Shown: positions 26,838 to 35,577 of the stretch, one piece after another
Layout: each line of letters opens with the position of its first letter
Numbering within the stretch: position 1 is the stretch's first letter
DNA from: Thermosynechococcus sp. M46_R2017_013
Lineage (GTDB): Bacteria; Cyanobacteriota; Cyanobacteriia; Thermosynechococcales; Thermosynechococcaceae
NCBI GenBank assembly: GCA_015296025.1
Contig: DVDZ01000047.1
Coordinates: 1-35,593, forward strand
Length of the DNA stretch: 35,593 nt
Direction of reading: 5' to 3'
Made by a program: the position numbers and the translations under genes
Notes under the pieces: generated by a model
Seen by the model: the letters and a program-made list of their open reading frames with translations, nothing else
Database searches by the model: none
Told to the model about the DNA's origin: nothing

Positions 26838-26868
26838 TTGCATAAAATTCGCACTGATCGGCTATAAT
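26838..26868 (+). promoter_or_regulatory. Putative sigma-70 type promoter of murA
   Basis: A perfect TATAAT (26863-26868) lies 33 bp before the murA ATG, with TTGCAT (26838-26843) as a possible -35 at a long 19-bp spacing. Confidence 0.5.
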
Positions 26869-26901
26869 CGCTTGGAATTCTTTTGGCTGTGAGAGTGAAA
26901 A

Positions 26902-28221
26902 ATGCTAACCTCGACCGCAACACCGCTGACCACAGAGCAGGCACACCTCAAGATTCAGGGGGGCTATCGGTTATCGGGTGAGGTGAGGATTAGTGGAGCC
27001 AAGAATTCAGCACTTGTGTTGATGGCAGGGGCACTCTTAGCAGCCGACACAACCATTCTGCGTGCAGTGCCTGATTTAGCTGATATTCGCCGCTTGGGAG
27101 AAATTTTACAAGCATTGGGGGTGAAGGTACAACGCCTCGGGAGTGAAACGATTGCTATTGATGCTACGGACTTAAATACCAATGATCCCCCCTATCGCCT
27201 CGTTAGCCAACTGCGGGCGAGTTTCTTTGCCATTGGCCCTCTAGTGGCACGGTTGGGTGTTGCCCGCGTCCCCCTGCCGGGGGGGTGCGCCATTGGTGCC
27301 CGCCCGGTGGAGCTGCACGTGCGTGGTCTGCAAGCAATGGGTGCCGAAGTTACGATTGATCACGGTGTTGTTACCGCCAGTGCCACCAAACTCAAGGGAA
27401 CACGGATTTATTTGGACTATCCGAGTGTCGGCGCAACGGAGACCCTGATGATGGCAGCCACCCTTGCCGAGGGGGAAACCACAATTGAAAATGCCGCCCA
27501 AGAACCCGAAGTGGTGGATTTGGCGAACTTTTGTATCGCAATGGGGGCAAAAATCTATGGCGCAGGTACCAATTCAATCACAATTGTGGGGGTCGATCGC
27601 CTCCACGGCACTGAATATGAAATTATTCCCGATCGCATTGAGGCCGGTACATTTCTTTTGGCAGCCGCTGTCACTCGCTCGGCAATTACCCTTGCCCCCG
27701 TGATTCCCAGTCATCTGACTCCCGTTATTGCTAAACTCGAGGAAATGGGAGCAACGGTTGAATTTCCCGATCCCACCCGTGTGCGCTTTATCCCTGCCCA
27801 ACGCTACCGTGCCACCGATATTGAAACGCTCCCCTACCCTGGCTTTCCCACGGATATGCAAGCTCTAATGATGACGTTGCTGGCCATCAGCGAAGGAAAT
27901 AGTTTGGTCAGCGAAACGGTGTTTGAAAATCGCTTTGGCCATGTGGCTGAGCTGAATCGCATGGGTGCTGATATCCGTGTCAAGGGCAATCACGCCGCGA
28001 TTCGAGGGGTACCCCATCTTTCCAGTGCCCCCGTAACGGGTACCGATTTACGCGCCACAGCAGCTTTGGTGGTTGCCGGACTAGCGGCTCACGGAGAAAC
28101 CCACGTCTATGGCTTGCAGCATTTGGATCGGGGGTATTGGCAAATGGAAGCCAAGTTGCAGGGTTTGGGCGCACGGCTAGAACGCTATGTACCAAGTGCA
28201 GCCACCTCTCTAGTCTTTTAG
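26902..28221 (+). CDS. murA: UDP-N-acetylglucosamine 1-carboxyvinyltransferase
   Basis: First committed step of peptidoglycan synthesis: transfers enolpyruvate from PEP to UDP-GlcNAc in the cytosol. The 439-residue protein has the N-terminal [19 protein letters not shown] block with the substrate lysine K34. The fosfomycin-reactive cysteine is C129 in [16 protein letters not shown]. The late block [20 protein letters not shown]...ENRF is also present (in pieces). Length and all key residues are normal. ATG at 26902 with a GTGAGAGTG leader. A decayed transposase begins one base after the TAG stop, so the natural 3' flank and terminator of murA may have been displaced. Confidence 0.97.
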   Translation: MLTSTATPLTTEQAHLKIQGGYRLSGEVRISGAKNSALVLMAGALLAADTTILRAVPDLADIRRLGEILQALGVKVQRLGSETIAIDATDLNTNDPPYRLVSQLRASFFAIGPLVARLGVARVPLPGGCAIGARPVELHVRGLQAMGAEVTIDHGVVTASATKLKGTRIYLDYPSVGATETLMMAATLAEGETTIENAAQEPEVVDLANFCIAMGAKIYGAGTNSITIVGVDRLHGTEYEIIPDRIEAGTFLLAAAVTRSAITLAPVIPSHLTPVIAKLEEMGATVEFPDPTRVRFIPAQRYRATDIETLPYPGFPTDMQALMMTLLAISEGNSLVSETVFENRFGHVAELNRMGADIRVKGNHAAIRGVPHLSSAPVTGTDLRATAALVVAGLAAHGETHVYGLQHLDRGYWQMEAKLQGLGARLERYVPSAATSLVF

Positions 28222-28222
28222 C

Positions 28223-28610
28223 TCATCGGCGGGACGTCCCGCGCTCCCCCGAAGGGGAATCTTGCTGCTCAATGTACCGCTTCAAGACGGGTACGGTGAC
28301 CGCGCCACCACTGGCGAGGACTCATTCCAAAACACCGACTTGCCATGGCACTTGTTCAGCCGCAGCCTGCAACTAGAGCCAGACTTCAGGTTGTGAATGA
28401 ACTTGGGCAGCACCAAAACAGGAGGTGGATGTGGTCGGCCTCACCGTTGACCTCTGTCAGCTCAGCAGTTTTTAGGATGAAGCGTGTACGCTTAATCCAG
28501 AAAATGAACACTTTGCGGCAATATGTTGGGGTCAAAAAAGTGAGCCTAGGGCATCGGCTCACTATAAAATGCAAAGGTCGAAAGACTGGAAAAGCCCGCC
28601 CTCTACGCAC
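28223..28610 (-). pseudogene. tnpA: IS200/IS605-type TnpA (Y1 transposase) remnant
   Basis: Three shifted reading frames on the minus strand line up with one TnpA protein. Frame A (28610-28386) gives LTFLTPTYCRKVF and EVNGEADHIHLLF, the latter holding the HUH histidine pair. Frame B continues with KFIHNLKSGSS, then SVFWNES. Frame C gives VTVPVLKRYIEQQDSP, whose Tyr sits where the catalytic tyrosine of Y1 transposases lies, and stops at 28225-28223. At least two frameshifts separate them, so no active enzyme can be made. No TnpB or guide-RNA remnant is seen. The stop lies one base past the murA stop. The true element ends are not identifiable. Two G/C hairpins near its 3' end (28229-28242, 28245-28258) resemble subterminal structures. 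Confidence 0.75.
28534..28563 (-). terminator. Putative intrinsic terminator of the proS-methyltransferase operon
   Basis: On the minus strand an 8-bp perfect stem AGTGAGCC / GGCTCACT with a 9-base loop is followed by a T run (six T including the last stem base). It lies about 58 bp after the stop of the last operon gene, inside the transposase remnant. Confidence 0.65.
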
Positions 28611-28620
28611 AGCGTGAGGA

Positions 28621-29166
28621 TCAGGAGTATGTCACTCCGGCCTTGGGAGCAAGCGGGATTTCGTTGCCGATGCCTCCTGTCCATTGGGCCATCACATTCT
28701 CGAGAACTTCAGCCACTGTGGGCGTCCAATGTTTCCATGCGCCGAGGGGTAAGGCCAATGCTCCCCAATAGGCACCAAAAAGACAGCTCAAGAAAAGACC
28801 AGCGTTCGCTTGTTGCTGGCTGACAATTTGATGAGCTAATTCTAGATCCCAAGGGGCGATCGCCAAGGCATAGCGGAGAATGTCCCCTCTGGCGGCGGGG
28901 ACAGATAAAGGCTCAGGTGCCCAAGCCGCGTCTAGGTATTCATGCAGCAGGGTTTGGATGTCTTGCAACTCTTTGGCCACTGAAACTAGGGGTTGATCCC
29001 ATGAGGCGAGCAGTTGTGGAAGCTGTACGCACCAATCCCCCTGGTCACGGAGCAGCCATTGTTGCGGCAGTGTCTGTGCTAAATTCGCATCCTCCTTAGC
29101 TAGACCCCATAGGAGTCCTAGCAGGGCACCGCGAAACTGCTCATAGACTCCGCCTCTGACCCTCAC
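28621..29166 (-). CDS. Protein of unknown function, last gene of the proS operon
   Basis: A 181-residue protein from the GTG at 29166, whose GTGA overlaps the TGA stop of the methyltransferase gene by three bases. A longer frame from ATG 29220 would overlap by 58 bp and is less likely. It begins VYEQFRGALLGLLWGLAK, similar to the opening RGALLGLAxGD of ADP-ribosylglycohydrolases. A late block QANAGLFLSCLFGAYWGALALP also fits that fold. The metal-binding aspartates of the active family are not seen, so if related it is probably non-catalytic. That relation is a weak inference. A terminator follows inside the transposase remnant. Confidence 0.65.
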   Translation of the reverse strand: MRVRGGVYEQFRGALLGLLWGLAKEDANLAQTLPQQWLLRDQGDWCVQLPQLLASWDQPLVSVAKELQDIQTLLHEYLDAAWAPEPLSVPAARGDILRYALAIAPWDLELAHQIVSQQQANAGLFLSCLFGAYWGALALPLGAWKHWTPTVAEVLENVMAQWTGGIGNEIPLAPKAGVTYS

Positions 29167-29792
29167 GCTGATTGCTTTTGACCAACGACAGCATAAAAAG
29201 GATCGGTAAAGGCCAGCCAAGACCAGCGACGAGGTAGATGCGTTTTAATCACCTTGAGGGCGGGAATACTGTTAATGTAGGTTTGCACTAACTGTAGGCG
29301 ATCGCTCTCTGTAGCGTCTCGCCAAGCCTGAATTGCCTTTTCAAAAAACATCCGATTCGAGAAGCTGACAATAACGATGCCTTGGGGCTGCAGGATACGG
29401 GCAATTTCTGTGAATATGGCCTCTGGATACTGTAGATACTGTACAGACACTGCCATGAGTACGGCATCAAAACTGGCATCCTCTAGGGGCAAAGCCAGCT
29501 CTTTGTTTAAGTCTTGGACAAAGTAACGATCTAGCCGCGGGTTACGGGCTAACTCCGCCGCATTCATACCATGACCCACCACCTCCCCAAAGGATAACTC
29601 TGGGGGTAGATGGGAGACCCAACTACTCATGAGATCCAAGATCCGCATTTGCGGCTGCAAGTATTGGCGGTAAAGATCCGTCAGGCGCGCCAGAAAGAAG
29701 TCATCCACATGGGTCACAAAGCGGGGCACCGCATAAAAGAGATCGTCGCTACGGCTATCTAATTTCGTGCGCTGTTGGGGATTCAGAATCAT
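29163..29792 (-). CDS. Class I SAM-dependent methyltransferase
   Basis: A 209-residue Rossmann-fold methyltransferase (type 11-like). Motif I is the unusual [14 protein letters not shown] (residues about 50-63) in place of the usual LDxGxGxG. A motif II-like acid follows, then motif [22 protein letters not shown] and motif [20 protein letters not shown]. The substrate is unknown. The C-terminus [19 protein letters not shown] is typical for this cyanobacterial/plant subfamily. Its ATG overlaps the proS stop (ATGA), and its stop overlaps the next gene (GTGA). All three are therefore translationally coupled. Confidence 0.85.
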   Translation of the reverse strand: MILNPQQRTKLDSRSDDLFYAVPRFVTHVDDFFLARLTDLYRQYLQPQMRILDLMSSWVSHLPPELSFGEVVGHGMNAAELARNPRLDRYFVQDLNKELALPLEDASFDAVLMAVSVQYLQYPEAIFTEIARILQPQGIVIVSFSNRMFFEKAIQAWRDATESDRLQLVQTYINSIPALKVIKTHLPRRWSWLAFTDPFYAVVGQKQSA

Positions 29793-31597
29793 TGGGCTAA
29801 CTGCTGAGTGATCTCCTTCTCAAGATAACGAACCACCTCGGTCAAGGGGAGGGTAGATTTGGCACCTGTTGCGCGAATCACCAGTTCCACTTCGCCATGG
29901 GTGATCGCCCGCCCAGTTACCAGCCGGTAGGGAATGCCAATCAAATCAGCATCTTTGAATTTCACCCCTGCCCGTTCATTGCGATCGTCAAGGAGAACCT
30001 CAATCCCTACCGCCTGCAGTTGCTCATAGAGGTCAGTGGCCACTTGCAGTTGCTGGCTGTCCTCAATGTTGGGCACGACAATGATCACTTGATAGGGGGC
30101 GATCGCCAGTGGCCAAATAATCCCTTGGGCGTCGTGGTGCTGCTCCACCGCCGCCTGTGCCAAGCGGGAAACACCAATGCCATAGCAGCCCATCACCAGC
30201 GGCACCTCTTCCCCCTGTTCATTGGTGTAGGTGGCCTTCATTGCCTGAGAATACTTGGTGCCCAATTGGAAAATATGGCCAATTTCAATACCCCGAGCAC
30301 TTTCTAGGTACTGATTGGGATCGTGACAGGCGCGATCGCCGGCTTGGGCTTTGCGCACATCCGCCACAATTGCCGGCAGGGGACAGGATTTGCCCCAGTT
30401 CACCCCCACCCGATGCTGTTGATCGCAATTGGCTCCTGTAATAAATCGCTGCAACGCCGTCACGGTACAGTCGGCAATGCGAATCCACTGGGGAATAATC
30501 TGGGGATCGGCTTTAATAACGGCATCCTCTAGATCAGGGCCAATGTAACCAAAGGGAATGGGGGTTGCTGCCCACTCTTGAGCCGTATTGGCATCCGCCA
30601 TCCGCAGATCCAGCAATTTTTTTGCCCCGTAGTTGGGCGCAAGGGAAGTGAGAGTGTTGGACAACTTGACGCTGTTCACCTCTTGATCGCCGCGAATACT
30701 CACCAACACTAGACCAATCCGTCCGTTATCAAACACCGCACGATAGAGCACATTTTTTACAATTTGGCTGGGATGGCACTGTAACTGTTCAACGAGGGCA
30801 TCAATTGTTGCCGCATTGGGAGTCTCCAGCGTTGCCACCTTTTTGTAAGTTGTAGGCAGGGGATCTGGGGGCAGTGACACCGCCTTTTCCGCATTGGCAG
30901 CGTATTGACCGTCAGCCGTATAGAGGACTTCATCTTCGCCGGCAGCGGCCAGCACCATAAACTCATGGGATGCTGAGCCACCAATTGCACCCGAATCTGC
31001 CTCTACGGCGCGAAACGTCAGGCCACAGCGGTGGAGAATCCGGCTGTAGGTTTTGTACATGAGCTGATAGGTCTCCTTGAGGCTGGCCACATCAGCATGG
31101 AAGGAGTAGCCATCCTTCATAATGAATTCCCGTCCCCGCATCAGCCCAAATCGCGGTCGAATCTCATCGCGGAATTTTGTTTGGATTTGGTATAGGTGAA
31201 CGGGCAACTGCCGATAGGAGCGAATTAAGTCCTTGGCAAGAGTGGTGATGACCTCTTCATGGGTAGGGCCTAGTCCTAACTGTCGCTGGCTACGATCCGT
31301 CAAGGAAAACATAATCCCCTCAGCCTTGGTATAGGTATCCCAGCGCCCGGACTCTTGCCAGAGCTCAGCGGGTTGCAATTGCGGCAGCAAACATTCCAGG
31401 GCGCCACTGCGATTCATTTCTTCGCGGACAATAGCACTGACTTTTTGCAGCACTCGCCACATCAGGGGCAGGTAGCTATAGATGCCACTGGCAATCCGTC
31501 GAATATATCCCGCCCGCAGCAATAATTTGTGACTGGGAATTTCTGCTTCCGCTGGATCATCGCGAAGCGTAACAAAGAGCATTTGCGAGAGGCGCAT
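29789..31597 (-). CDS. proS: Prolyl-tRNA synthetase
   Basis: Class II aminoacyl-tRNA synthetase charging tRNA-Pro, bacterial type with an inserted editing domain, 602 residues. The N-terminus [34 protein letters not shown] is standard (in part). Motif 2 region is [27 protein letters not shown]. The YbaK-like editing insert (about 225-390) includes [13 protein letters not shown]. Motif 3 lies in [13 protein letters not shown]. The anticodon-binding domain ends the protein ([22 protein letters not shown]..). ATG at 31597. It heads the coupled operon with the methyltransferase and the 28621 gene. Confidence 0.97.
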   Translation of the reverse strand: MRLSQMLFVTLRDDPAEAEIPSHKLLLRAGYIRRIASGIYSYLPLMWRVLQKVSAIVREEMNRSGALECLLPQLQPAELWQESGRWDTYTKAEGIMFSLTDRSQRQLGLGPTHEEVITTLAKDLIRSYRQLPVHLYQIQTKFRDEIRPRFGLMRGREFIMKDGYSFHADVASLKETYQLMYKTYSRILHRCGLTFRAVEADSGAIGGSASHEFMVLAAAGEDEVLYTADGQYAANAEKAVSLPPDPLPTTYKKVATLETPNAATIDALVEQLQCHPSQIVKNVLYRAVFDNGRIGLVLVSIRGDQEVNSVKLSNTLTSLAPNYGAKKLLDLRMADANTAQEWAATPIPFGYIGPDLEDAVIKADPQIIPQWIRIADCTVTALQRFITGANCDQQHRVGVNWGKSCPLPAIVADVRKAQAGDRACHDPNQYLESARGIEIGHIFQLGTKYSQAMKATYTNEQGEEVPLVMGCYGIGVSRLAQAAVEQHHDAQGIIWPLAIAPYQVIIVVPNIEDSQQLQVATDLYEQLQAVGIEVLLDDRNERAGVKFKDADLIGIPYRLVTGRAITHGEVELVIRATGAKSTLPLTEVVRYLEKEITQQLAQ

Positions 31598-31886
31598 AGC
31601 TGGGCTACCGATACTGCACAGAGCCTCTATTTTACGATTTACGATGACCAGCGATCGCTAGGGGGTAGCCATTGGTTCGGATTCCGCTAGTGGGGGTTGA
31701 ACAGGTATCGGCGTAGGAGCAGCAGGACCTTCCGGTGTAGGTGAAGGACTGGCAGGAGCAACCGCGGTCTCAGGTGTTGGCGTAGATCTAGGAGAGGCTT
31801 CCGGTGCGGCTGCAGGGATGGTGGCCTCTGGCGTCGGTGTTGCCGGGGCAGATGATTCTGGCTCGGCTGCTTGTTCAGAGGTACGT

Positions 31887-33530
31887 TTAGGGACACTGGG
31901 GGGGGCTTTCCCACCAGGGAATTGTGGGAATCGCTTGCTGCCGTTGACGCAGGCTCAATTCGTAATCCCATTGCCAAATTTTGTTCAAGGCTGCACGGTA
32001 GAGGGCGCGATCGCGACGAATTTGCTCAGCGGTTTGGATGGCTTCCTCAAGTTTGCCTTCCTGGGCCAAACGAATGGCTCGATCCAAAATGGGACGATCC
32101 TCAATTTCTTCGAGTTTCTCTTGCCACTCGTTGCGATAGTTGGCCACTGCGGTAGCGAGCACAGCATTGGCGGGGAACAATCGGAGAACTCCCAAAGCAG
32201 CTTGGTATTGTTTCTGTTCTGCGAGGGCGATCGCCGCATGGAGCAGGGGCTGCTCATCAATTGTGCGCAGATCCCGCTGCCAAAGAGCAATTAAACCCTG
32301 GGCTTGAGCCCGTTCCGGCTGACCAAGGGACACCTGCCGAGCTTGAGCAATGGCCAATGCATACCCCCAGCGCAGACGGGAACTAGCAAGCCACGAGGCC
32401 CACTGAAGATGCTGCCGGTTACGTAACTGTTGCTGCCATCTTTTGAGGTAAGCTTGAGCCGATTCATAAAGTGGATCGGTGCTGGGAATTTGCTGCACCC
32501 GAGCAATCGCCTCCCAGTAGCTCAAAACTGTGCCCTTGGCTGCAAGAGCTTTGGCCTGACCCAAGATGACAATTGGGCGATCGTGGTAGGAAACATCAAG
32601 AGCTGGGGCAATTTTCTCAATCAGGGCTAAAGCGCCCTCGCGATCGCCTGTCGCCAAGCGTTCCTCTGCATAGGTAAACACTTTGGGAATCCAACGGCGA
32701 ATATCCGCCTGGGCCTGGGAATAGACAACCGCCTGTGGGGGAATTTTTAGAGCCAGCATCACCGCCTCTGCTAGTTCATTGGCCGTTAACCAAGCCGCCA
32801 AATCCCGTGCCTGCACCAGTTGTACCCACGCATCCTGTTCTTGGGAGATGCGCGCCGAGAGCTTTTGTGCCTGTTCGCGCCAGTAGTCGGTGGCCAATTG
32901 ATTCATTAATTTCACTTGCAGCAATGCCAATCCCCAATCCTGCTGGCGCAGCGCCGCCTCAGCCGTGGCCAGTAAGTTCCCCCCTTCTCCCACATTTGTT
33001 GCAGTCAGCAGCTCTTGGGCTTGGGAGTAGGCCGCTGCGGTGGTGGGGATTTTTTGCAAAAGCAAGGTGGCTAGGTCAATATTGCCTTGGCTTAACTGTT
33101 GATGGGCAATCACCAATAGGGCGGCTGACCACTCATCCACACGCCGCTTAGCTTGGGGAAAGAGGGGGTGATCTTCTGGCCATTGACTGACCGTTTCAAT
33201 TGCTTGAGCTAGAGAGGGTAAGTTGCCGTGGAGGGCTGCTTGATCGGCGCAGTAGAGGCGATCGCCCTCGCTCATAATCAGGCTGGGGTGACGACAATCG
33301 GGCAAGGGGGGTAAAACCAATAGCCAAGCAGTGGCGGTCATCAGGGTTGCCCCGGAGATTAAAAAGGGGATGAGCCAAGGCCACCCCTCATATGCCATAA
33401 GTCGTTGGCAGTAGGTTTGCCAACGGGCGGGCAGAGATTCAGTGGTTGTTGTCTCCATAGGGGCGATCGCTAGCTCCGCTGACTTAGGAACCCGCCGGAA
33501 CCACCGTTGCCAAACCTCTAGTACTTTCAT
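31887..33530 (-). CDS. Membrane-anchored helical repeat protein, 3' end frame-broken
   Basis: A large protein of unknown function, 547 residues from ATG 33530 to the stop at 31887 (a GTG at 33554 is also in frame). A short cytoplasmic N-terminus is followed by one transmembrane helix (PWLIPFLISGATLMTATAWLLVL). About 450 residues of tetratricopeptide-like helix pairs come next, with recurring units such as GDREGALALIEKI and EGKLEEAIQTAEQIRRD. The repeated AxxLxxA spacing suggests a protein-binding scaffold. The frame ends at SPPQCP in a C8 run (plus-strand G8, 31898-31905). Removing one C continues for 80 codons in a Pro/Thr/Ala/Glu-rich tail with three (S/T)PTPE units, ending at 31658. The intact protein would be 623 residues from the ATG. 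Confidence 0.78.
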   Translation of the reverse strand: MKVLEVWQRWFRRVPKSAELAIAPMETTTTESLPARWQTYCQRLMAYEGWPWLIPFLISGATLMTATAWLLVLPPLPDCRHPSLIMSEGDRLYCADQAALHGNLPSLAQAIETVSQWPEDHPLFPQAKRRVDEWSAALLVIAHQQLSQGNIDLATLLLQKIPTTAAAYSQAQELLTATNVGEGGNLLATAEAALRQQDWGLALLQVKLMNQLATDYWREQAQKLSARISQEQDAWVQLVQARDLAAWLTANELAEAVMLALKIPPQAVVYSQAQADIRRWIPKVFTYAEERLATGDREGALALIEKIAPALDVSYHDRPIVILGQAKALAAKGTVLSYWEAIARVQQIPSTDPLYESAQAYLKRWQQQLRNRQHLQWASWLASSRLRWGYALAIAQARQVSLGQPERAQAQGLIALWQRDLRTIDEQPLLHAAIALAEQKQYQAALGVLRLFPANAVLATAVANYRNEWQEKLEEIEDRPILDRAIRLAQEGKLEEAIQTAEQIRRDRALYRAALNKIWQWDYELSLRQRQQAIPTIPWWESPPQCP

Positions 33531-33634
33531 GTCCTGCTGCGGCTCCTCACCCACTGCCTATCATTTCCCTCGGATGCTAGGGAAGTCGTTAGAACTTGTT
33601 ATAGCAAATCAACTTGGCAATTCCCTTCTCAAGT

Positions 33635-33661
33635 TGCCGTTTTCCACGGCAGGATTATAAT
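33635..33661 (+). promoter_or_regulatory. Putative promoter of the EamA transporter gene
   Basis: A perfect TATAAT at 33656-33661, with TTGCCG (33635-33640) upstream at a short 15-bp spacing. The start of transcription would fall around 33668. Confidence 0.4.
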
Positions 33662-33690
33662 TTAAGGATATGAATCGCAATAATCCTTAA
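33662..33690. promoter_or_regulatory. Inverted repeat TTAAGGAT ... ATCCTTAA at the EamA transcription start
   Basis: Perfect 8-bp arms (33662-33669, 33683-33690) separated by 13 bp start right after the putative -10. It could be an operator or a leader hairpin. A six-codon frame MNRNNP lies inside it (33670-33690). Confidence 0.4.
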
Positions 33691-33715
33691 CATTTCTCCT
33701 GATTTTGCAACGCCT

Positions 33716-34702
33716 GTGACCGCACTCTGGCAACGCTTAATTTTAATCTCTCCCTTTTTCTTTTGGGGAACTGCCATGGTGGCTATGAAAGAGGTGATGC
33801 CCCACACCTCGCCGCTGTGGGTTGCCGGTGTACGCCTTGTGCCCGCAGGCCTTCTGGTTTTAGCAGTGGCGATCGCCCTCGGTAAACCCCAACCCAATAG
33901 TTTGCGGGCCTGGGGATGGATTAGTCTTTTTGCTCTTGTGGATGGTTTCTTATTTCAGGGGTTTCTGGCCACAGGCTTAGCGAACACTGGGGCAGGGCTT
34001 GGCTCTGTAATGATTGACTCCCAACCCTTGGCGGTGGCATTGCTGTCTCGCTGGCTGTATCAAGAGCAAGTTGGTGGTTGGGGTTGGCTGGGGCTATTTC
34101 TTGGCTTAGTGGGCATTAGTGGCATTGGTCTAGGCGATGATCTGTTGACTTTGCTCCATGAACCGAGCGCATGGCAAGGTATTCCTTGGGGACAGTGGTG
34201 GCAGCGGGGTGAACTGTGGATGCTCTTGGCTGCCCTCTCAATGGCAGTGGGGACAATTCTCATGCGTCCCTTGACACGCTATGCGGATCCCGTTGTCGCT
34301 ACAGGCTGGCACATGGTCTTGGGGGGGCTACCCCTATTGCTCTGGCCGAGTCTCAATACTCCCGCCCCCTGGGCAACCCTACATTGGGCCGATGTCCTCA
34401 ACCTTGGCTATGCGACCCTCTTTGGCAGTGCACTGTCCTACGGTGTCTTTTTCTATTTTGCTGCAAAGGGAAACCTCACCAGTCTCAGTGCCCTGACGTT
34501 TCTCACACCAGTCTTTGCCCTCACCTTTGGCCATTGGATTTTGGGCGAAACCCTCAGTCAAATTCAGTTGGTGGGGGTGGGGTTGACTCTCATTAGCATT
34601 TACATGATCAATCAGCGCCAAGCTCTCAAACTCCCCTTACCCACTCGCTTGCGTGAATCGGCAACTTCTGTCAGCGTTAAGGTGGTTGATCAGATGAAAT
34701 AG
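33716..34702 (+). CDS. DMT-superfamily EamA transporter
   Basis: A 328-residue inner-membrane protein of the drug/metabolite transporter superfamily, with two EamA repeats of five helices each. Landmarks are FFFWGTAMVAMKEVMPHTSPLWVAGVRL (helix 1-2, in part), FQGFLATGLANTGAGLGSVMIDSQPLAVALLS, and in the second half LTFLTPVFALTFGHWILGE. EamA members export amino acids, nucleosides or other small metabolites; the substrate here cannot be told. The best start is GTG 33716 (VTALWQR), with no obvious Shine-Dalgarno. The spacer upstream holds a TATAAT box and an inverted repeat. Confidence 0.88.
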   Translation: MTALWQRLILISPFFFWGTAMVAMKEVMPHTSPLWVAGVRLVPAGLLVLAVAIALGKPQPNSLRAWGWISLFALVDGFLFQGFLATGLANTGAGLGSVMIDSQPLAVALLSRWLYQEQVGGWGWLGLFLGLVGISGIGLGDDLLTLLHEPSAWQGIPWGQWWQRGELWMLLAALSMAVGTILMRPLTRYADPVVATGWHMVLGGLPLLLWPSLNTPAPWATLHWADVLNLGYATLFGSALSYGVFFYFAAKGNLTSLSALTFLTPVFALTFGHWILGETLSQIQLVGVGLTLISIYMINQRQALKLPLPTRLRESATSVSVKVVDQMK

Positions 34703-34745
34703 CCTGAGTCTGCGAGCCGCAGCGTTACCAGCCCCCAGCAAGTTT

Positions 34746-35531
34746 ATGAATCAACCCATTCACTTGATCCAGTTATCCGATCTGCATTTATTTGCCACAG
34801 AGGAAGGCAGACTCCTTGGTCTGCCCACAGCTCAATCCCTAGCTGCTGTTTTAGATGCAATTCGCCCTCAGTTTCCCAATGCCCTCCTACTGACGGGAGA
34901 TTTGGCCCAAGAACCCGTTGCCACCACCTACGACCGTTTGGCCACTGCCTTTGGGGACTTCACCTGTCCTGTATATTGGATTCCCGGCAATCATGATGAA
35001 CCAAGGGCAATGCTGCCGGCGCTTGAACGTCTGCCGCTGAGGGGCGATCGCCAGATCACCCTTGGCACTTGGCAAGGCCTGCTCCTCAGCTCCCAAGCGG
35101 ATGGTAAAGTTCATGGTGAATTGAGTCCTGAGATTTTAAGTTGGCTAGAGGAGACCTTGAGTCGCACCGGCGATCGCCCCACATTCATTGCCCTGCACCA
35201 TCCCCCCTTTAAGACCGGTGCCCCTTGGCTCGACAGTAGCCGCCTACAGAACCCTGAGCATCTTTTTGCCGTTCTCGATCGCCATCCGCAGGTGAAACTT
35301 GTTCTCTTTGGTCACATCCATCAAGAATTTGCCACAGAGCGGCAAGGGGTAACGTATCTAGGTTGCCCTTCCACCTGTATCCAGTTTTTGCCTCGCGCCC
35401 CTGAATTTTCCCTTGAACCCATTGGCCCGGGTTTTCGCCATCTATGGTTATGCGCCGATGGCACATTTCGCACCCATATTGAGCGGGTAGAGATTCCCCT
35501 GACATTGGACTTTAGCGCCAAAGGGTATTGA
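34746..35531 (+). CDS. cpdA: CpdA-like 3',5'-cyclic nucleotide phosphodiesterase (metallophosphoesterase)
   Basis: Class III calcineurin-like phosphodiesterase, 261 residues, resembling CpdA, which hydrolyses cAMP. The two-metal site motifs are in order: SDLHL (D12, H14), GDLAQ (D52), GNHDE (N82, H83), HHPP and GHIH. Cyanobacteria use cAMP in signalling, so a CpdA role is plausible, but other cyclic nucleotides cannot be excluded. Cytosolic; no signal peptide. ATG 34746 lies 44 bp after the EamA stop on the same strand. Confidence 0.88.
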   Translation: MNQPIHLIQLSDLHLFATEEGRLLGLPTAQSLAAVLDAIRPQFPNALLLTGDLAQEPVATTYDRLATAFGDFTCPVYWIPGNHDEPRAMLPALERLPLRGDRQITLGTWQGLLLSSQADGKVHGELSPEILSWLEETLSRTGDRPTFIALHHPPFKTGAPWLDSSRLQNPEHLFAVLDRHPQVKLVLFGHIHQEFATERQGVTYLGCPSTCIQFLPRAPEFSLEPIGPGFRHLWLCADGTFRTHIERVEIPLTLDFSAKGY

Positions 35532-35577
35532 TACTAATTCAATTTAACTTAAAGATAGCGCTCATAAAGGCTGTGTC

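Noticed and set aside
28386-28610. 74-codon minus frame as an intact small gene
   Set aside because: It is only the middle part of the TnpA remnant; matching sequence continues in two other frames downstream.
29167-29220. Extended N-terminus of the 28621 gene from ATG 29220
   Set aside because: It would overlap the methyltransferase by 58 bp; the GTG at 29166 gives the usual GTGA coupling and starts at the conserved block.
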